Positions 17,418 to 25,395 of a DNA stretch of 43,137 nt are shown one piece after another. Position 1 is the stretch's first letter. Each line of letters opens with the position of its first letter. The translations under genes and the position numbers were made by a program. The stretch covers positions 1 through 43,137 of IMG/VR virus record IMGVR_UViG_3300032117_000058, one strand, 5' to 3'. Under the pieces are notes generated by a model. It made no database searches and had not been told where the DNA came from. It saw only the letters and a list, made by a program, of their open reading frames with translations. This DNA is from a virus.

Positions 17418-17872
17418 GTAAGACCCCAAAGCGTACCAATAGATTGCATAAATCCCAATGCAGTTCTGCCGTATGGGTCTTTTATTCTTTGTAAATCCAT
17501 CATGGATAAGTTTTGCAATCCATGACCAATGGTAAGAGATTCGCTTGTTGAAACATCAGATGCACTATTAATTACACCTGCTGTGAAATTGTTGATGCCG
17601 TAGGCGTTTCGAGCTGTAGCAAAGAAATTTTGACCTGGCTGATCTTGTTGAAATTGCAACAATTGAGAACCTGCCCAGTTATAAACAGTCAACGTATAAA
17701 TGTCAGGTACTGTTGATGCAAAATCTTGCGGTACAACATCTAAGGCAATGTTGAAAGCATAGTTATATCCAACATCAGTTGGCGGTATAACAATTGAAGT
17801 TAACCCCATCACCGCTTGCGCCCAAGCAATGAAACCTGCTAATGTGGGAGGATTAGTAATGGGGTCACTCAT
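17414..17872 (-). CDS. neck/connector hypothetical protein (152 aa)
   Basis: Features are an N-terminal PPTLAGFIAWAQAVMG helix, a middle YAFNIALDVVPQDFASTVPDIYTLTVYNWAGSQLLQF that recurs in phage connector-region proteins, and a C-terminal DLQRIKDPYGRTALGFMQSIGTLWGLT. The last resembles 'L-Rl-DPYGR----' endings of head-tail adaptors. It is the second gene of the neck block and is coupled by ATGA to the next. The precise role (adaptor or stopper) cannot be decided from sequence. Confidence 0.6.
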   Translation of the reverse strand: MSDPITNPPTLAGFIAWAQAVMGLTSIVIPPTDVGYNYAFNIALDVVPQDFASTVPDIYTLTVYNWAGSQLLQFQQDQPGQNFFATARNAYGINNFTAGVINSASDVSTSESLTIGHGLQNLSMMDLQRIKDPYGRTALGFMQSIGTLWGLT

Positions 17873-17884
17873 AATTTCATTCTA

Positions 17885-18397
17885 TCAAGATTTTCTTGGT
17901 CTGCCACGACTTTTCATTGGAGATAAACCTTCTTTGACAACTTCAATAGTTTGTTCAAATTTAGGCTCTGTATCTGCCAAATTTTTCTTTTCTTCAACCA
18001 CTTCAACTTCTAAACCTGATTTGGTTTTTAAACCCAATTCTTGTGCTTTTTCTGAAATGATCTTGTCAGACACCACAGCAGTTATTTTTCTAGCCTCTAA
18101 AGCCTGTTCAATGGCTTCTTGATCCTTTTGTGAAAGACCTTGTTCGATGGCATTGACATTGATTGGCTTGTCAATTCGATAAGTCAAACCACCAAAACCT
18201 TTTTTTATGCTTTCAACAGGTTGCATTCCATAAATGCTATGCTGTTTGACGATTGCATCAACTTCATCTTTGGAATGATTAAGTTCGATTTGAGCGCCTG
18301 AACGAATATGATGAGAAAACGCTTTTACGTTCTCTGGAAGCATATAAGTAAACAGGAACTCTTGTTTTGTACAGTTAGCGACATAAAGTTTCATCAT
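17885..18397 (-). CDS. hypothetical protein of the head-neck region (170 aa)
   Basis: The protein starts KLYVANCTKQEFLFTYMLPE, continues with a segment that mentions HSKDEVDAIVKQH and YGMQPV, and ends in a charged helix (EAIEQALEARKITAVVSDKI) plus a basic tail (SRGRPRKS) that could touch DNA. Two ATG codons are adjacent (18397 and 18394). The AAAGG upstream favours the second by spacing. A potential hairpin precedes it. I do not recognise the family. Position suggests a capsid-associated or neck protein. Confidence 0.6.
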   Translation of the reverse strand: MMKLYVANCTKQEFLFTYMLPENVKAFSHHIRSGAQIELNHSKDEVDAIVKQHSIYGMQPVESIKKGFGGLTYRIDKPINVNAIEQGLSQKDQEAIEQALEARKITAVVSDKIISEKAQELGLKTKSGLEVEVVEEKKNLADTEPKFEQTIEVVKEGLSPMKSRGRPRKS

Positions 18398-18412
18398 TAA
18401 ACCTTTTCGGGA

Positions 18413-18460
18413 TGCAAGGACGGATGATGCGGCTTCCTTTTGAGAAACCCCGCCCTTGCA
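18413..18460 (-). promoter_or_regulatory. inverted repeat in the leader of the 170-aa gene
   Basis: TGCAAGG at 18413-18419 is complementary to CCTTGCA at 18454-18460. After one mismatch the stem continues with CGG/CCG. The loop is about 26 nt. It lies between the terminator at 18466-18493 and the ribosome binding site of the 170-aa gene. It could be an operator or an mRNA leader structure. The function is not established. Confidence 0.35.
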
Positions 18461-18465
18461 AAATC

Positions 18466-18493
18466 AAAAGACTCGGCATCACACGAGTTTTTT
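18466..18493. terminator. bidirectional-type terminator after the 104-aa gene
   Basis: A short stem (ACTCG 18471-18475 with CGAGT 18484-18488, loop GCATCACA) is flanked by A's on one side and T's on the other, so it can act on either strand. On the minus strand it follows the stop of the Ala/Pro-rich 104-aa gene by only a few bases. Confidence 0.6.
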
Positions 18494-18496
18494 TAA

Positions 18497-18811
18497 TTAT
18501 TGTCCTGTTGTTGCTGGGTCAGCGGCAGGTACAGGTGCAGGTGTAGCATCAGGAGTTACAACAGGTGCATCAGGAGTAGTTGTCACTACAGGTGCATCAG
18601 CAGGTGCTGTAATGGTGGCATCTACTACAGGAGCAGGTGTTGCATCAACAGGAGCAGGATCAACAGCAGGAGTTGCTACAGGAGCAGGTTCTGCGGCAGG
18701 AGCTTCATCAGCAACAGTTGTAGAGCCAAAACCGGAAACATTGGACATAAAATCACGCACTTCTTGCATAAATGATTTTAAATCGTCTTCAAGTGTCTTC
18801 AATCCAAACAT
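18497..18811 (-). CDS. Ala/Pro-rich virion-associated protein (104 aa)
   Basis: I chose the ATG at 18811 (MFGLKTLEDD), which has GGAG six bases upstream, rather than the earlier alternative in the terminator hairpin. Residues 1-40 form a helix (FMQEVRDFMSNV). The rest is a disordered low-complexity tail of Ala, Pro, Val, Asp and Thr with repeats such as APVV-TP-APV. Such linkers occur in head fibres and capsid anchors. The gene sits alone between two terminator hairpins right after the major capsid gene, so it probably has its own expression level. Function unknown. Confidence 0.6.
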   Translation of the reverse strand: MFGLKTLEDDLKSFMQEVRDFMSNVSGFGSTTVADEAPAAEPAPVATPAVDPAPVDATPAPVVDATITAPADAPVVTTTPDAPVVTPDATPAPVPAADPATTGQ

Positions 18812-18820
18812 TTTTTTCTC

Positions 18821-18858
18821 CAAAGAAAGAAACCCCAAGCCTTGTGAGCGAGGGGTTT
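18821..18858 (-). terminator. terminator downstream of the major capsid gene
   Basis: A seven-base-pair stem (AAACCCC with GGGGTTT, 18830-18836 and 18852-18858) with a 15-nt loop is followed on the minus strand by CTTTCTTT. It lies 24 bp after the capsid stop and just ahead of the ribosome binding site of the next gene. Likely a partial attenuator. Confidence 0.5.
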
Positions 18859-18881
18859 AAATTGCAAAGAAACTTCTAACC

Positions 18882-19907
18882 TTAATATGCGGCTGACAAA
18901 ATAGTTAGAGCTTCAGGACGAATACCCCAACCAGAAGTAGTACGCATTGTATACAGAGTAGTAATACCGCCATCAGGAATGGGAGTAGGAATCTCTGTAG
19001 GTGCTGATACATCGGTCAACATTAAGCTAGTAGCTGTGATATTGGGTGTCAATGTAGCAAACACGTTGGTATTGATGCGATTGTTGGCTTTAGGAATTTT
19101 AAGTTCAGGAGCAATCAAAAGAATTGCGTCTGTACCACCAGTACCTTGACCGATCAATGTATCATCAGCGGCAAAGCTAACGTCATCACCACCTGCCCAT
19201 TTAGCAACAGTTTCAATCAAACCTGCGGCTGTTTCAACACCAGCACCAATACGTTGGAATTGAGTCAAAGACACAACACCAGAGTAAGAGATTTGGCTAA
19301 TGAAACGCTGAGGTGCAAGAAACACTAAGCGCAAAGGTTGACCAATTTGGAGCGTACGAACTTTCAAAGCGCCAATCAGGTTCAACATATATTGAGCCAA
19401 TTGACCTGAATCCCATGTCGAGTATCCAGTATTACCGTTTGTATCTGCACCTAAGGACACAGCAGTTGCGCCAGATGTATTAATCAAACCTTCGCCATTG
19501 GCAGGGTTAAATCCATACAACAAAGCATTACGCATTTGTTGAGCGATACCTTGTCTAGCGGCTAAACGCATTGCTTCAGGCAACGCATAACCCCAAACGC
19601 CAGTAGCGGCTTCATCAAAATTGTCGTACTGAGCACGAGTTTGCATACGATAAGTAGCTGTGCTAATCATTGAAGGAATAACCGATGCGCTAGGCAGTTG
19701 GTTAAACTGTGATTGATTAGCTTGTACTTGAGAAGTAAGCTGAATTTTCTTAGCATAAACGTACAAGTCTGCTTCACCCAAGCGAGGCATGGGATTTTCA
19801 GTAGCAAGTGTTGTAAATGCTCCAGAAGCCAACGAATACTGCATGATGAGTTCAGGCATCATGAAGTGGGGGTTGACTGTTACAAATGACGGTGCAAATC
19901 CTGACAT
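18882..19907 (-). CDS. major capsid protein (341 aa)
   Basis: The size, position after the cement gene, and Ala/Thr/Gln-rich soluble sequence fit an HK97-fold major capsid protein of the DUF2184 type. Recognisable parts are NPMPRLGEADLYVYAKKIQLTS (N-arm and E-loop region), a spine helix MRLAARQGIAQQMRNALLYG, the P-domain/A-domain portion LRLVFLAPQRFISQI, and the C-terminal GGITTLYTMRTTSGWGIRPEAL. It would form the icosahedral head shell. The start has GGAGAATAAATT-ATG, strong as expected for an abundant product. Confidence 0.85.
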   Translation of the reverse strand: MSGFAPSFVTVNPHFMMPELIMQYSLASGAFTTLATENPMPRLGEADLYVYAKKIQLTSQVQANQSQFNQLPSASVIPSMISTATYRMQTRAQYDNFDEAATGVWGYALPEAMRLAARQGIAQQMRNALLYGFNPANGEGLINTSGATAVSLGADTNGNTGYSTWDSGQLAQYMLNLIGALKVRTLQIGQPLRLVFLAPQRFISQISYSGVVSLTQFQRIGAGVETAAGLIETVAKWAGGDDVSFAADDTLIGQGTGGTDAILLIAPELKIPKANNRINTNVFATLTPNITATSLMLTDVSAPTEIPTPIPDGGITTLYTMRTTSGWGIRPEALTILSAAY

Positions 19908-19924
19908 AATTTATTCTCCTTAGT

Positions 19925-20545
19925 TTAGATTAGGCACAACGCCACGTTTTGCGTATAAATCCAATTAGCAAAACCTGTACCGCTTGAATAGCTAACAGTT
20001 TTATTGCCAGTTGTGCTTACTGCAAGAACTTTAACAGGAAGTGCGGGCTGAGTACCGGGCTGTGTTGTTGTTACCCAATTGTTTGTGTAATCAAAATACA
20101 CAGTTGTACTGACCAATGTTCCTTCAATTGTCAAAGAATTAGGATCAATGATTAAAGGAATTCTTGCGCCAGAACCAAAACGGTAGTAATTGACTGACAT
20201 TCCGGGCGTAAACAACGGAGCAGTTGACTGAGGTGTTGTAATACCTGCGTATGCTTGGTTGTAAACAGAAATACCAGTTGGAGCGGCAGAACCTGTTGCA
20301 AGAGCAATTGTACTACCCAAAGTATTAGTTCCGGGCTGACCAGTAGCGGCAGGACTAAATTCTTGAATAGGCAAACCACCCCACATTGGACTAGTTGCGG
20401 CTGATGAATAAACACCACCTGCCAAGTAAAACTTGACTGCGGGATCGTCTTGTGCGTCACCTTGGGTGTAACCTTGGGAATTGACGTTAAACAAACCTGC
20501 CGCATTGGTAGTCAGCATTGGGCTGATTGATACTGAATTAGACAT
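19925..20545 (-). CDS. head decoration / structural cement protein (206 aa)
   Basis: This protein is beta-rich, without Cys clusters or a membrane segment, and is encoded directly before the major capsid gene, where cement proteins (gp24-like) usually lie. It includes VKFYLAGGVYSSAATSPMWGGLPIQEF and GSTIALATGSAAPTGISVYNQAY, which match the 'pmWgG-aI-E--p----------G--i--At------tg-sVf' pattern I associate with this family. It would stabilise the expanded capsid. Ribosome binding site GAGGTAAAAGATT-ATG. Confidence 0.7.
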   Translation of the reverse strand: MSNSVSISPMLTTNAAGLFNVNSQGYTQGDAQDDPAVKFYLAGGVYSSAATSPMWGGLPIQEFSPAATGQPGTNTLGSTIALATGSAAPTGISVYNQAYAGITTPQSTAPLFTPGMSVNYYRFGSGARIPLIIDPNSLTIEGTLVSTTVYFDYTNNWVTTTQPGTQPALPVKVLAVSTTGNKTVSYSSGTGFANWIYTQNVALCLI

Positions 20546-20558
20546 AATCTTTTACCTC

Positions 20559-22673
20559 TTAGCGTTGATTGTTAGCGGTGTGAAACTGAGTAGCTCTCAT
20601 TGGAGGTACTTTGAAGTCATCAAGCCAAGCACTCATAGAACCACGGTATTTAGTGATTGTACGACCGCTAGAGTCTCTTGATTGAATAGCAATCAACTGA
20701 TCGCCAGAAACATGACTAGATGTTTTTGCGGCAGTCATTGCGTCGTTGATAATTTGTTTTTCAGCTAAGTCAAGCAATTTAGCATCTTTGATTGATGCCA
20801 AATTAATGTCTTTGAAGCTGTCGGAATAGGCTTGAAGACCACGCAACAGACGTTTACGATAAGCCATCAAACTTTCACCTTGTAATGGGCGTGAAGCTGA
20901 TTTACCAAAAGCGGCTAAAACTGAATCACACTTAGCTTGCATATCTGCATACTCAGCGGCTTCTTCGTCTTTTTTCATAGCCATTTCGTCATCATCGTCC
21001 ATTTTGGCATCGTCATCATCAGGTTTTATTTCGCCTGCTGGTCCATGCTCAACAGGATTTGAACCCATGTAATCTTTACGTTTCATGGAATCGTCATTAT
21101 CTTTACGATGTCTTTTCATATCATCGTCGTCATCTTTCATTTCCATTTCATCGTCATCTTTGCGCTTTTTATCAGCTTTTTTCATGACGTGCTTGGGAGA
21201 TTCCATATTTTTTTCTTCCAAGTCTTCATCATCCATGCGCATATCGTCATCGTCTTTGCGCTTTTTGTCAGCGGCAGTAACGAGTGGAGGTGCGGGAAGG
21301 TTTTTTTCCATCTCATCAACTCTCACGCTAATGCTATTGAGAGCCGAAAGAATGGCATCTAGTTTATCGCCTTGAGCATCTGCTTTCGGCTCTACTTTAT
21401 TTTCTGACATATCAGATACCTCATTGTTAGTTAATAAAACGCCTTTGGGTTCGCCACCCTTGTCCCATACTCCTTTAGAACCTCTAGCTTCAGTAACGAT
21501 AGCTATATGATCTAAAAGAAATGGTACACCTTCGATTAAGAGTGGCTCTCCATTCTCAGTCGTAAGTGTAGTGTTGCCTGCCGTTTGGTCAAAAACGACA
21601 GATGGGCTAGTGCTAACTTCTTGCGATAAGATCGTATTGACTGCGTCTTGATCGTAAATTTTAGCAATACCCCAAACCTCATCACCTTTGATATAAGGCA
21701 GAATAATACTTCCAACTGCCCTATCTTTAAATTCTTTAGAGGTTAAAACTGCTGACTCAGGATGATCCATCACAACAATTAAACCGTTACATCTTTTTAA
21801 AAACTCATCGTTTAAGTAAATACTAGAATCACGCCAAACGTGTTCTCCTATACTTGAACGATATGCTAAACCTGTTCCAGTTATTCTAATCGCCAATAAC
21901 ATGACGTTAGCATACATTTGAGGACTTGGCAATAAATCACATTTAACTAATTCAGCATAGTCAAATTCTGTTTTAGCCAAAGCAATTTTAAATGCTATAT
22001 CAAGACCTGGGTGTAATGGCAATGGAGGACGATCAGGACTGCACCAATCGTAGCCAGTAGATTCGTAATTAAGAACAACATTTTCTTTTTTAACGTTTTT
22101 TGCAACATAAGTGCAAAATTGACCATCGTCATGAAGTACTTCTAATGGACCTGTGTAATCAATTCCAGTTTCTTCTTTACATTCACGTCGTGCGGTTTCT
22201 TCAAGTGTTTCTCCATTTGGCAATTGATGTCCGCCCGGAACACACCAAGTATTTGGAAAATCCCCACCACCTGATCCTCTACGAATCAATAATGTTTCGC
22301 CTTCAGGTGTAAGAAACATAATTCCTGAAGCTCTACCAAATGGACCGCCTTGATTGTCTATTGGCATTGCATCAGATTTAACTTCACCAAATCTAGGTAC
22401 TACTTCGTCGGCTTTTAAACCAACAATTGATCTACTTAATTCTGCTAATTTAGCAGACAATCCTTGAAGTTTTTTTTGAACAGAAGCAGTATCCCAATCA
22501 GGTTCACTACTATCAGTTTTTTCAGTAGGTAAAGCTAATAATGAAGGTGCTTCTAATGTATCTTGAGTAAATTCTTTGCCAACAGATTGCGGTATTCCTA
22601 CTTTTTTAGCGAAAGCAGGATTGTGAGCAACAGCTCGCATTAGCTTCTCTTGTTTTTCAGATACTGCTGGCAT
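20559..22673 (-). CDS. head morphogenesis protein with Nudix and DUF2213 protease-like domains (704 aa)
   Basis: Domains in order: residues 1-35 (PAVSEKQEKLMRAVAHNP), a DUF3008-like opening; ~110-230, a Nudix hydrolase with box GGHQLPNGETLEETARRE then CKEETGI (one residue longer than the usual G-x5-E spacing); ~265-405, a DUF2213-type region (IGEHVWRDSSIYL, VVMDHPES, STSPSVVF) which in phages is linked to prohead protease/scaffold function; ~465-575, an Asp/Lys/Met-rich, very charged region that may act as scaffold; ~590-704, a helical C-terminus. It lies between MuF-like and cement genes, where protease/scaffold genes sit. No Shine-Dalgarno is evident, so translation is probably coupled. A Nudix domain in such a protein is unusual. 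Confidence 0.8.
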   Translation of the reverse strand: MPAVSEKQEKLMRAVAHNPAFAKKVGIPQSVGKEFTQDTLEAPSLLALPTEKTDSSEPDWDTASVQKKLQGLSAKLAELSRSIVGLKADEVVPRFGEVKSDAMPIDNQGGPFGRASGIMFLTPEGETLLIRRGSGGGDFPNTWCVPGGHQLPNGETLEETARRECKEETGIDYTGPLEVLHDDGQFCTYVAKNVKKENVVLNYESTGYDWCSPDRPPLPLHPGLDIAFKIALAKTEFDYAELVKCDLLPSPQMYANVMLLAIRITGTGLAYRSSIGEHVWRDSSIYLNDEFLKRCNGLIVVMDHPESAVLTSKEFKDRAVGSIILPYIKGDEVWGIAKIYDQDAVNTILSQEVSTSPSVVFDQTAGNTTLTTENGEPLLIEGVPFLLDHIAIVTEARGSKGVWDKGGEPKGVLLTNNEVSDMSENKVEPKADAQGDKLDAILSALNSISVRVDEMEKNLPAPPLVTAADKKRKDDDDMRMDDEDLEEKNMESPKHVMKKADKKRKDDDEMEMKDDDDDMKRHRKDNDDSMKRKDYMGSNPVEHGPAGEIKPDDDDAKMDDDDEMAMKKDEEAAEYADMQAKCDSVLAAFGKSASRPLQGESLMAYRKRLLRGLQAYSDSFKDINLASIKDAKLLDLAEKQIINDAMTAAKTSSHVSGDQLIAIQSRDSSGRTITKYRGSMSAWLDDFKVPPMRATQFHTANNQR

Positions 22674-22676
22674 AAA

Positions 22677-23480
22677 TTAATTTAAAGTAATTTTGGAAGA
22701 TTGTAATGCCAATTCACCTTTTGGTGTCAACAAATCTTTTATGTTTCTTAAATTATAAATGTATTGGTAATTACAACGACAAAAAACTTCTTCGCCCGGT
22801 TGAGTAATTTGATCTGTATATCCATTGACAGCTTTTACCAAACCTTTTTTATGTGCCCAAGAATCACGAATAATATATGTTTTTTCGTCTCGCTCTTTGT
22901 GATCTTTTCTGTAATGATAGTTTGGTTGTCTCCAATGAGAATGCCATTTAGCGGCTATTGCTCCATTGTCGATAGCAACTATGTCATTTATGTTTGCTAC
23001 GAGTTTATGAGTTTGATCTACTACAACTCTACGTTGGTCAAATCTAATACCTGTCAAAGACTTTTTAATATTTTTTTTAGTTTTGTTTTTGTCTTGAGCT
23101 TTAGTTCCACCAACAGGAATAGATGTAGCCCAACCTTGAAATCTTCTTAATGTATTATTAATAGCTTCTTCACGATTCATTTTTATTAAACTTGCAGAAG
23201 TCATTATTCTTCTATCAAGCTCTGATCGTAATTTTGGTTTTAATCTTTCAATATCATACTTAGATACATTTTTATTTATTAAACCGCCTTTAACAGTTAG
23301 CCGATTAAAAGCATTTGTCATTGATCTAATCATTTCCTGTTCAATAACTGAATCAGGAATCATGTTGTTTATTGCGGCAATCCTAATTGTCTCCATCCAT
23401 TGCTGAACTCGCTTTTCTGAATCAAAGCCATGCTCCATCATATCGTTGATGGCTTCGGTAATAACTTCAAAAAAAGTCAT
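22677..23480 (-). CDS. MuF / SPP1 gp7-like head morphogenesis protein (267 aa)
   Basis: Residues ~140-255 match the Phage_Mu_F domain: SLTGIRFDQRRVVVDQTHKLVANI, WHSHWRQPNYHYRKDHKERD, and a C-terminal CRCNYQYIYNLR. The 'H----------R--H----g-----------G---------CrC' layout is intact. In Mu and SPP1 this protein is a minor head component that binds the portal and is injected or affects DNA exit. The gene follows the portal and a small coiled-coil gene. The start (23480) overlaps the previous stop by 4 bp (ATGA). Confidence 0.82.
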   Translation of the reverse strand: MTFFEVITEAINDMMEHGFDSEKRVQQWMETIRIAAINNMIPDSVIEQEMIRSMTNAFNRLTVKGGLINKNVSKYDIERLKPKLRSELDRRIMTSASLIKMNREEAINNTLRRFQGWATSIPVGGTKAQDKNKTKKNIKKSLTGIRFDQRRVVVDQTHKLVANINDIVAIDNGAIAAKWHSHWRQPNYHYRKDHKERDEKTYIIRDSWAHKKGLVKAVNGYTDQITQPGEEVFCRCNYQYIYNLRNIKDLLTPKGELALQSSKITLN

Positions 23481-23971
23481 TTTATGCTTCTAATTTTTTC
23501 TTCTAATTCTGAAATTTCGTTTTTTAGAGTTCTACTGTAACTAAAAAAACTAACAGCACTAAGATTTGGATTTGATTGAATTTCTTTTAATTGATTTTTA
23601 AAATGTTGTAATTGCTTTTCTAATTTTTGTTTTCTTTGTTTGTCTTCTGATGAAGCATCATTAGTTGTTGCTAATTCAGAATCATTTTTAAATTTAGATA
23701 ACTTTTCTTTAATAATAGAAATATCAGCTTTTAACAATCTAGTTCTCGCAAAAGCAAATGCTTTATCTTTAGGAGGATTTGTTTCTAAACTTTTCAATTC
23801 GCTTTGATATTCTTTTAATTTTTTTTCCAAAAATTCTTTTGAATCTGCATCATCTTTAGGCTCAATATCAGAATCACGAGCAACTCTGTAGTTACGATCT
23901 TTAAGATATTCTTTAGCTAAATCATCATTAGCAAGAATAAGTTCGTTCGTGTCAAGTTTTTTAAATAACAT
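23477..23971 (-). CDS. coiled-coil protein between portal and MuF (164 aa)
   Basis: The ATG at 23971 with AAGGGA seven bases upstream is preferred over a TTG two codons earlier that would give a TTGA overlap with the portal stop. The N-terminal 40 residues are a small compact region. The rest is a Lys/Glu-rich coiled coil with an internal duplication: one copy around residues 50-90 and another around 120-162 share a K-L--------L--------P-----F---R--L-------I-E--- pattern. It is probably a portal-proximal or scaffolding helper. The family is not recognised. Confidence 0.6.
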   Translation of the reverse strand: MLFKKLDTNELILANDDLAKEYLKDRNYRVARDSDIEPKDDADSKEFLEKKLKEYQSELKSLETNPPKDKAFAFARTRLLKADISIIKEKLSKFKNDSELATTNDASSEDKQRKQKLEKQLQHFKNQLKEIQSNPNLSAVSFFSYSRTLKNEISELEEKIRSIK

Positions 23972-23973
23972 AA

Positions 23974-25386
23974 TCAATCCCTTGGTGATGGTTCTTTCAA
24001 TTCTTCCATTGGAGTTGGAGGTTCGTAATCTTTAAGATCATCGATATCCATATCCAAATGACTTTGGAACATATTTGGCATTTCATTTAAATTGTCTTGT
24101 GCCCATTCAATTAACCTAGCTCTGTTCATTGGATCAACAGCAGGTAACATTGTACGAAGCATTTCTGTAATGCCTTTTAATTTAATGTCTTCAACTTTTA
24201 CTTTTTCTGATTCGGGTTCTTCCATCAAACTTTCCCAATTGGCTTCAAATTTATTTTGCCAATGGTAAAAGGCTTCTTCATAGGTTTTATTACCATACGC
24301 TTCAGGATATTTGTTTTTAATTGCTTCGTAAAATTCTTTATTCCAAGCTCTGTGTTGAACAATCTTATCAAAGAATTTATACAAGCTGTGCATTTCTTCT
24401 CTAATGCCATCAATATATTGAACGATGGCTTTTGCATCTTCACTACCTTCACCAAATCCTTGAGTAAACGCTTCGTCTTTCAATAACAATGCCGGAACAT
24501 CACTAGCCGCTGCTACGTTAGCAATGATGTTGTCTCTTGCTGTAGTCATTGCAGTTGAAGTATTATTTAAATCAATCGCTTCAATTTCTTCATCGATGTC
24601 AATTGATAATACATTACCTGTTGCACCTTCTTGGAGGTAAGTACGTTTAATACCTGCCGCAGTTTGCATTAAACGATTGACAATCGATCCTGCTGGTTTT
24701 TGTTTTGCAATTAACAAACCTGCTTTAAATGTAACCAAATCATCTGTAATCATAGATTGAACAAACGACTTTAATGGATACAAAGCTCTTTGGAATACTG
24801 ATCTTCCTGTAAATCCAAATGCAGATTGTTGAAACGATAAGTAAATAGGTGTTCCATTAAACAATACTACTGCACGACTTGGATGGTATGGTTGACCTGC
24901 CGCAGTTGTGTAAGCTAAAGGCTTTTGGAAATCTGGCGCATTTGGGTTTTGATTCGTAACAATAGAACCTGCCAAATTTAAAGGATCAAGCTGATTAAAA
25001 TAAAGATTGAGATCAGGTAGCTTCCAAGGATCGATAGGTTGGTCAGTTGGAATGTTATCTGCACCATATACAATAGCAGAAGCACCATAGACACGTTTTA
25101 AATACATTGTGTCTCTAATGTGTGCAGTTGCTCCTAAGTTTTCCCATTCCTTATTGAATGCGTCCACAAGCATATCTTTTGGTTCAGCATCAACTGTGAT
25201 TACTCTAGGTTTAGATAATGCTAATTTAATTGGCTTTTCAACCAACTTACCACCTAAAGGATGAAATTCCCAAATGAGTTTACAAAGTTGATAACCTACA
25301 TCAGAGCCTGGTACGATTTGTTCCGCTGAAAGCAAATCCATTAACTGAGAACCTATCGCAGTACTTGTGATCGATGTATAACTCAT
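23974..25386 (-). CDS. portal protein (DUF1073 / SPP1-type, 470 aa)
   Basis: Length and position right after the large terminase fit a portal. Recognisable segments are LMDLLSAEQIV, WEFHPLGGKLVEKP, RDTMYLKRVYGASAIVYG (the wing and stem region), a central FQRALYPLKSFVQSM, the stem/clip region SIDIDEEIEAIDLNNTSTAM, and a C-terminal TQGFGEGSEDAKAIVQYIDGIRE then a long helix. This layout is typical of DUF1073 portals. A dodecamer of it would be the DNA entry vertex. Ribosome binding site AAAGGATAAAA-ATG. Confidence 0.85.
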   Translation of the reverse strand: MSYTSITSTAIGSQLMDLLSAEQIVPGSDVGYQLCKLIWEFHPLGGKLVEKPIKLALSKPRVITVDAEPKDMLVDAFNKEWENLGATAHIRDTMYLKRVYGASAIVYGADNIPTDQPIDPWKLPDLNLYFNQLDPLNLAGSIVTNQNPNAPDFQKPLAYTTAAGQPYHPSRAVVLFNGTPIYLSFQQSAFGFTGRSVFQRALYPLKSFVQSMITDDLVTFKAGLLIAKQKPAGSIVNRLMQTAAGIKRTYLQEGATGNVLSIDIDEEIEAIDLNNTSTAMTTARDNIIANVAAASDVPALLLKDEAFTQGFGEGSEDAKAIVQYIDGIREEMHSLYKFFDKIVQHRAWNKEFYEAIKNKYPEAYGNKTYEEAFYHWQNKFEANWESLMEEPESEKVKVEDIKLKGITEMLRTMLPAVDPMNRARLIEWAQDNLNEMPNMFQSHLDMDIDDLKDYEPPTPMEELKEPSPRD

Positions 25387-25395
25387 TTTTATCCT

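Noticed and set aside
18456-18860. Gly/Ala/Ser-rich plus-strand frame opposite the Ala/Pro-rich gene
   Set aside because: Antisense of a low-complexity region. It would read through two hairpins and has no Shine-Dalgarno.
21085-21375. Ser/Phe-rich plus-strand frames opposite the Asp/Lys-rich part of the 704-aa gene
   Set aside because: They are direct reverse complements of GAT/GAC/AAA-rich codons, with no start signals.
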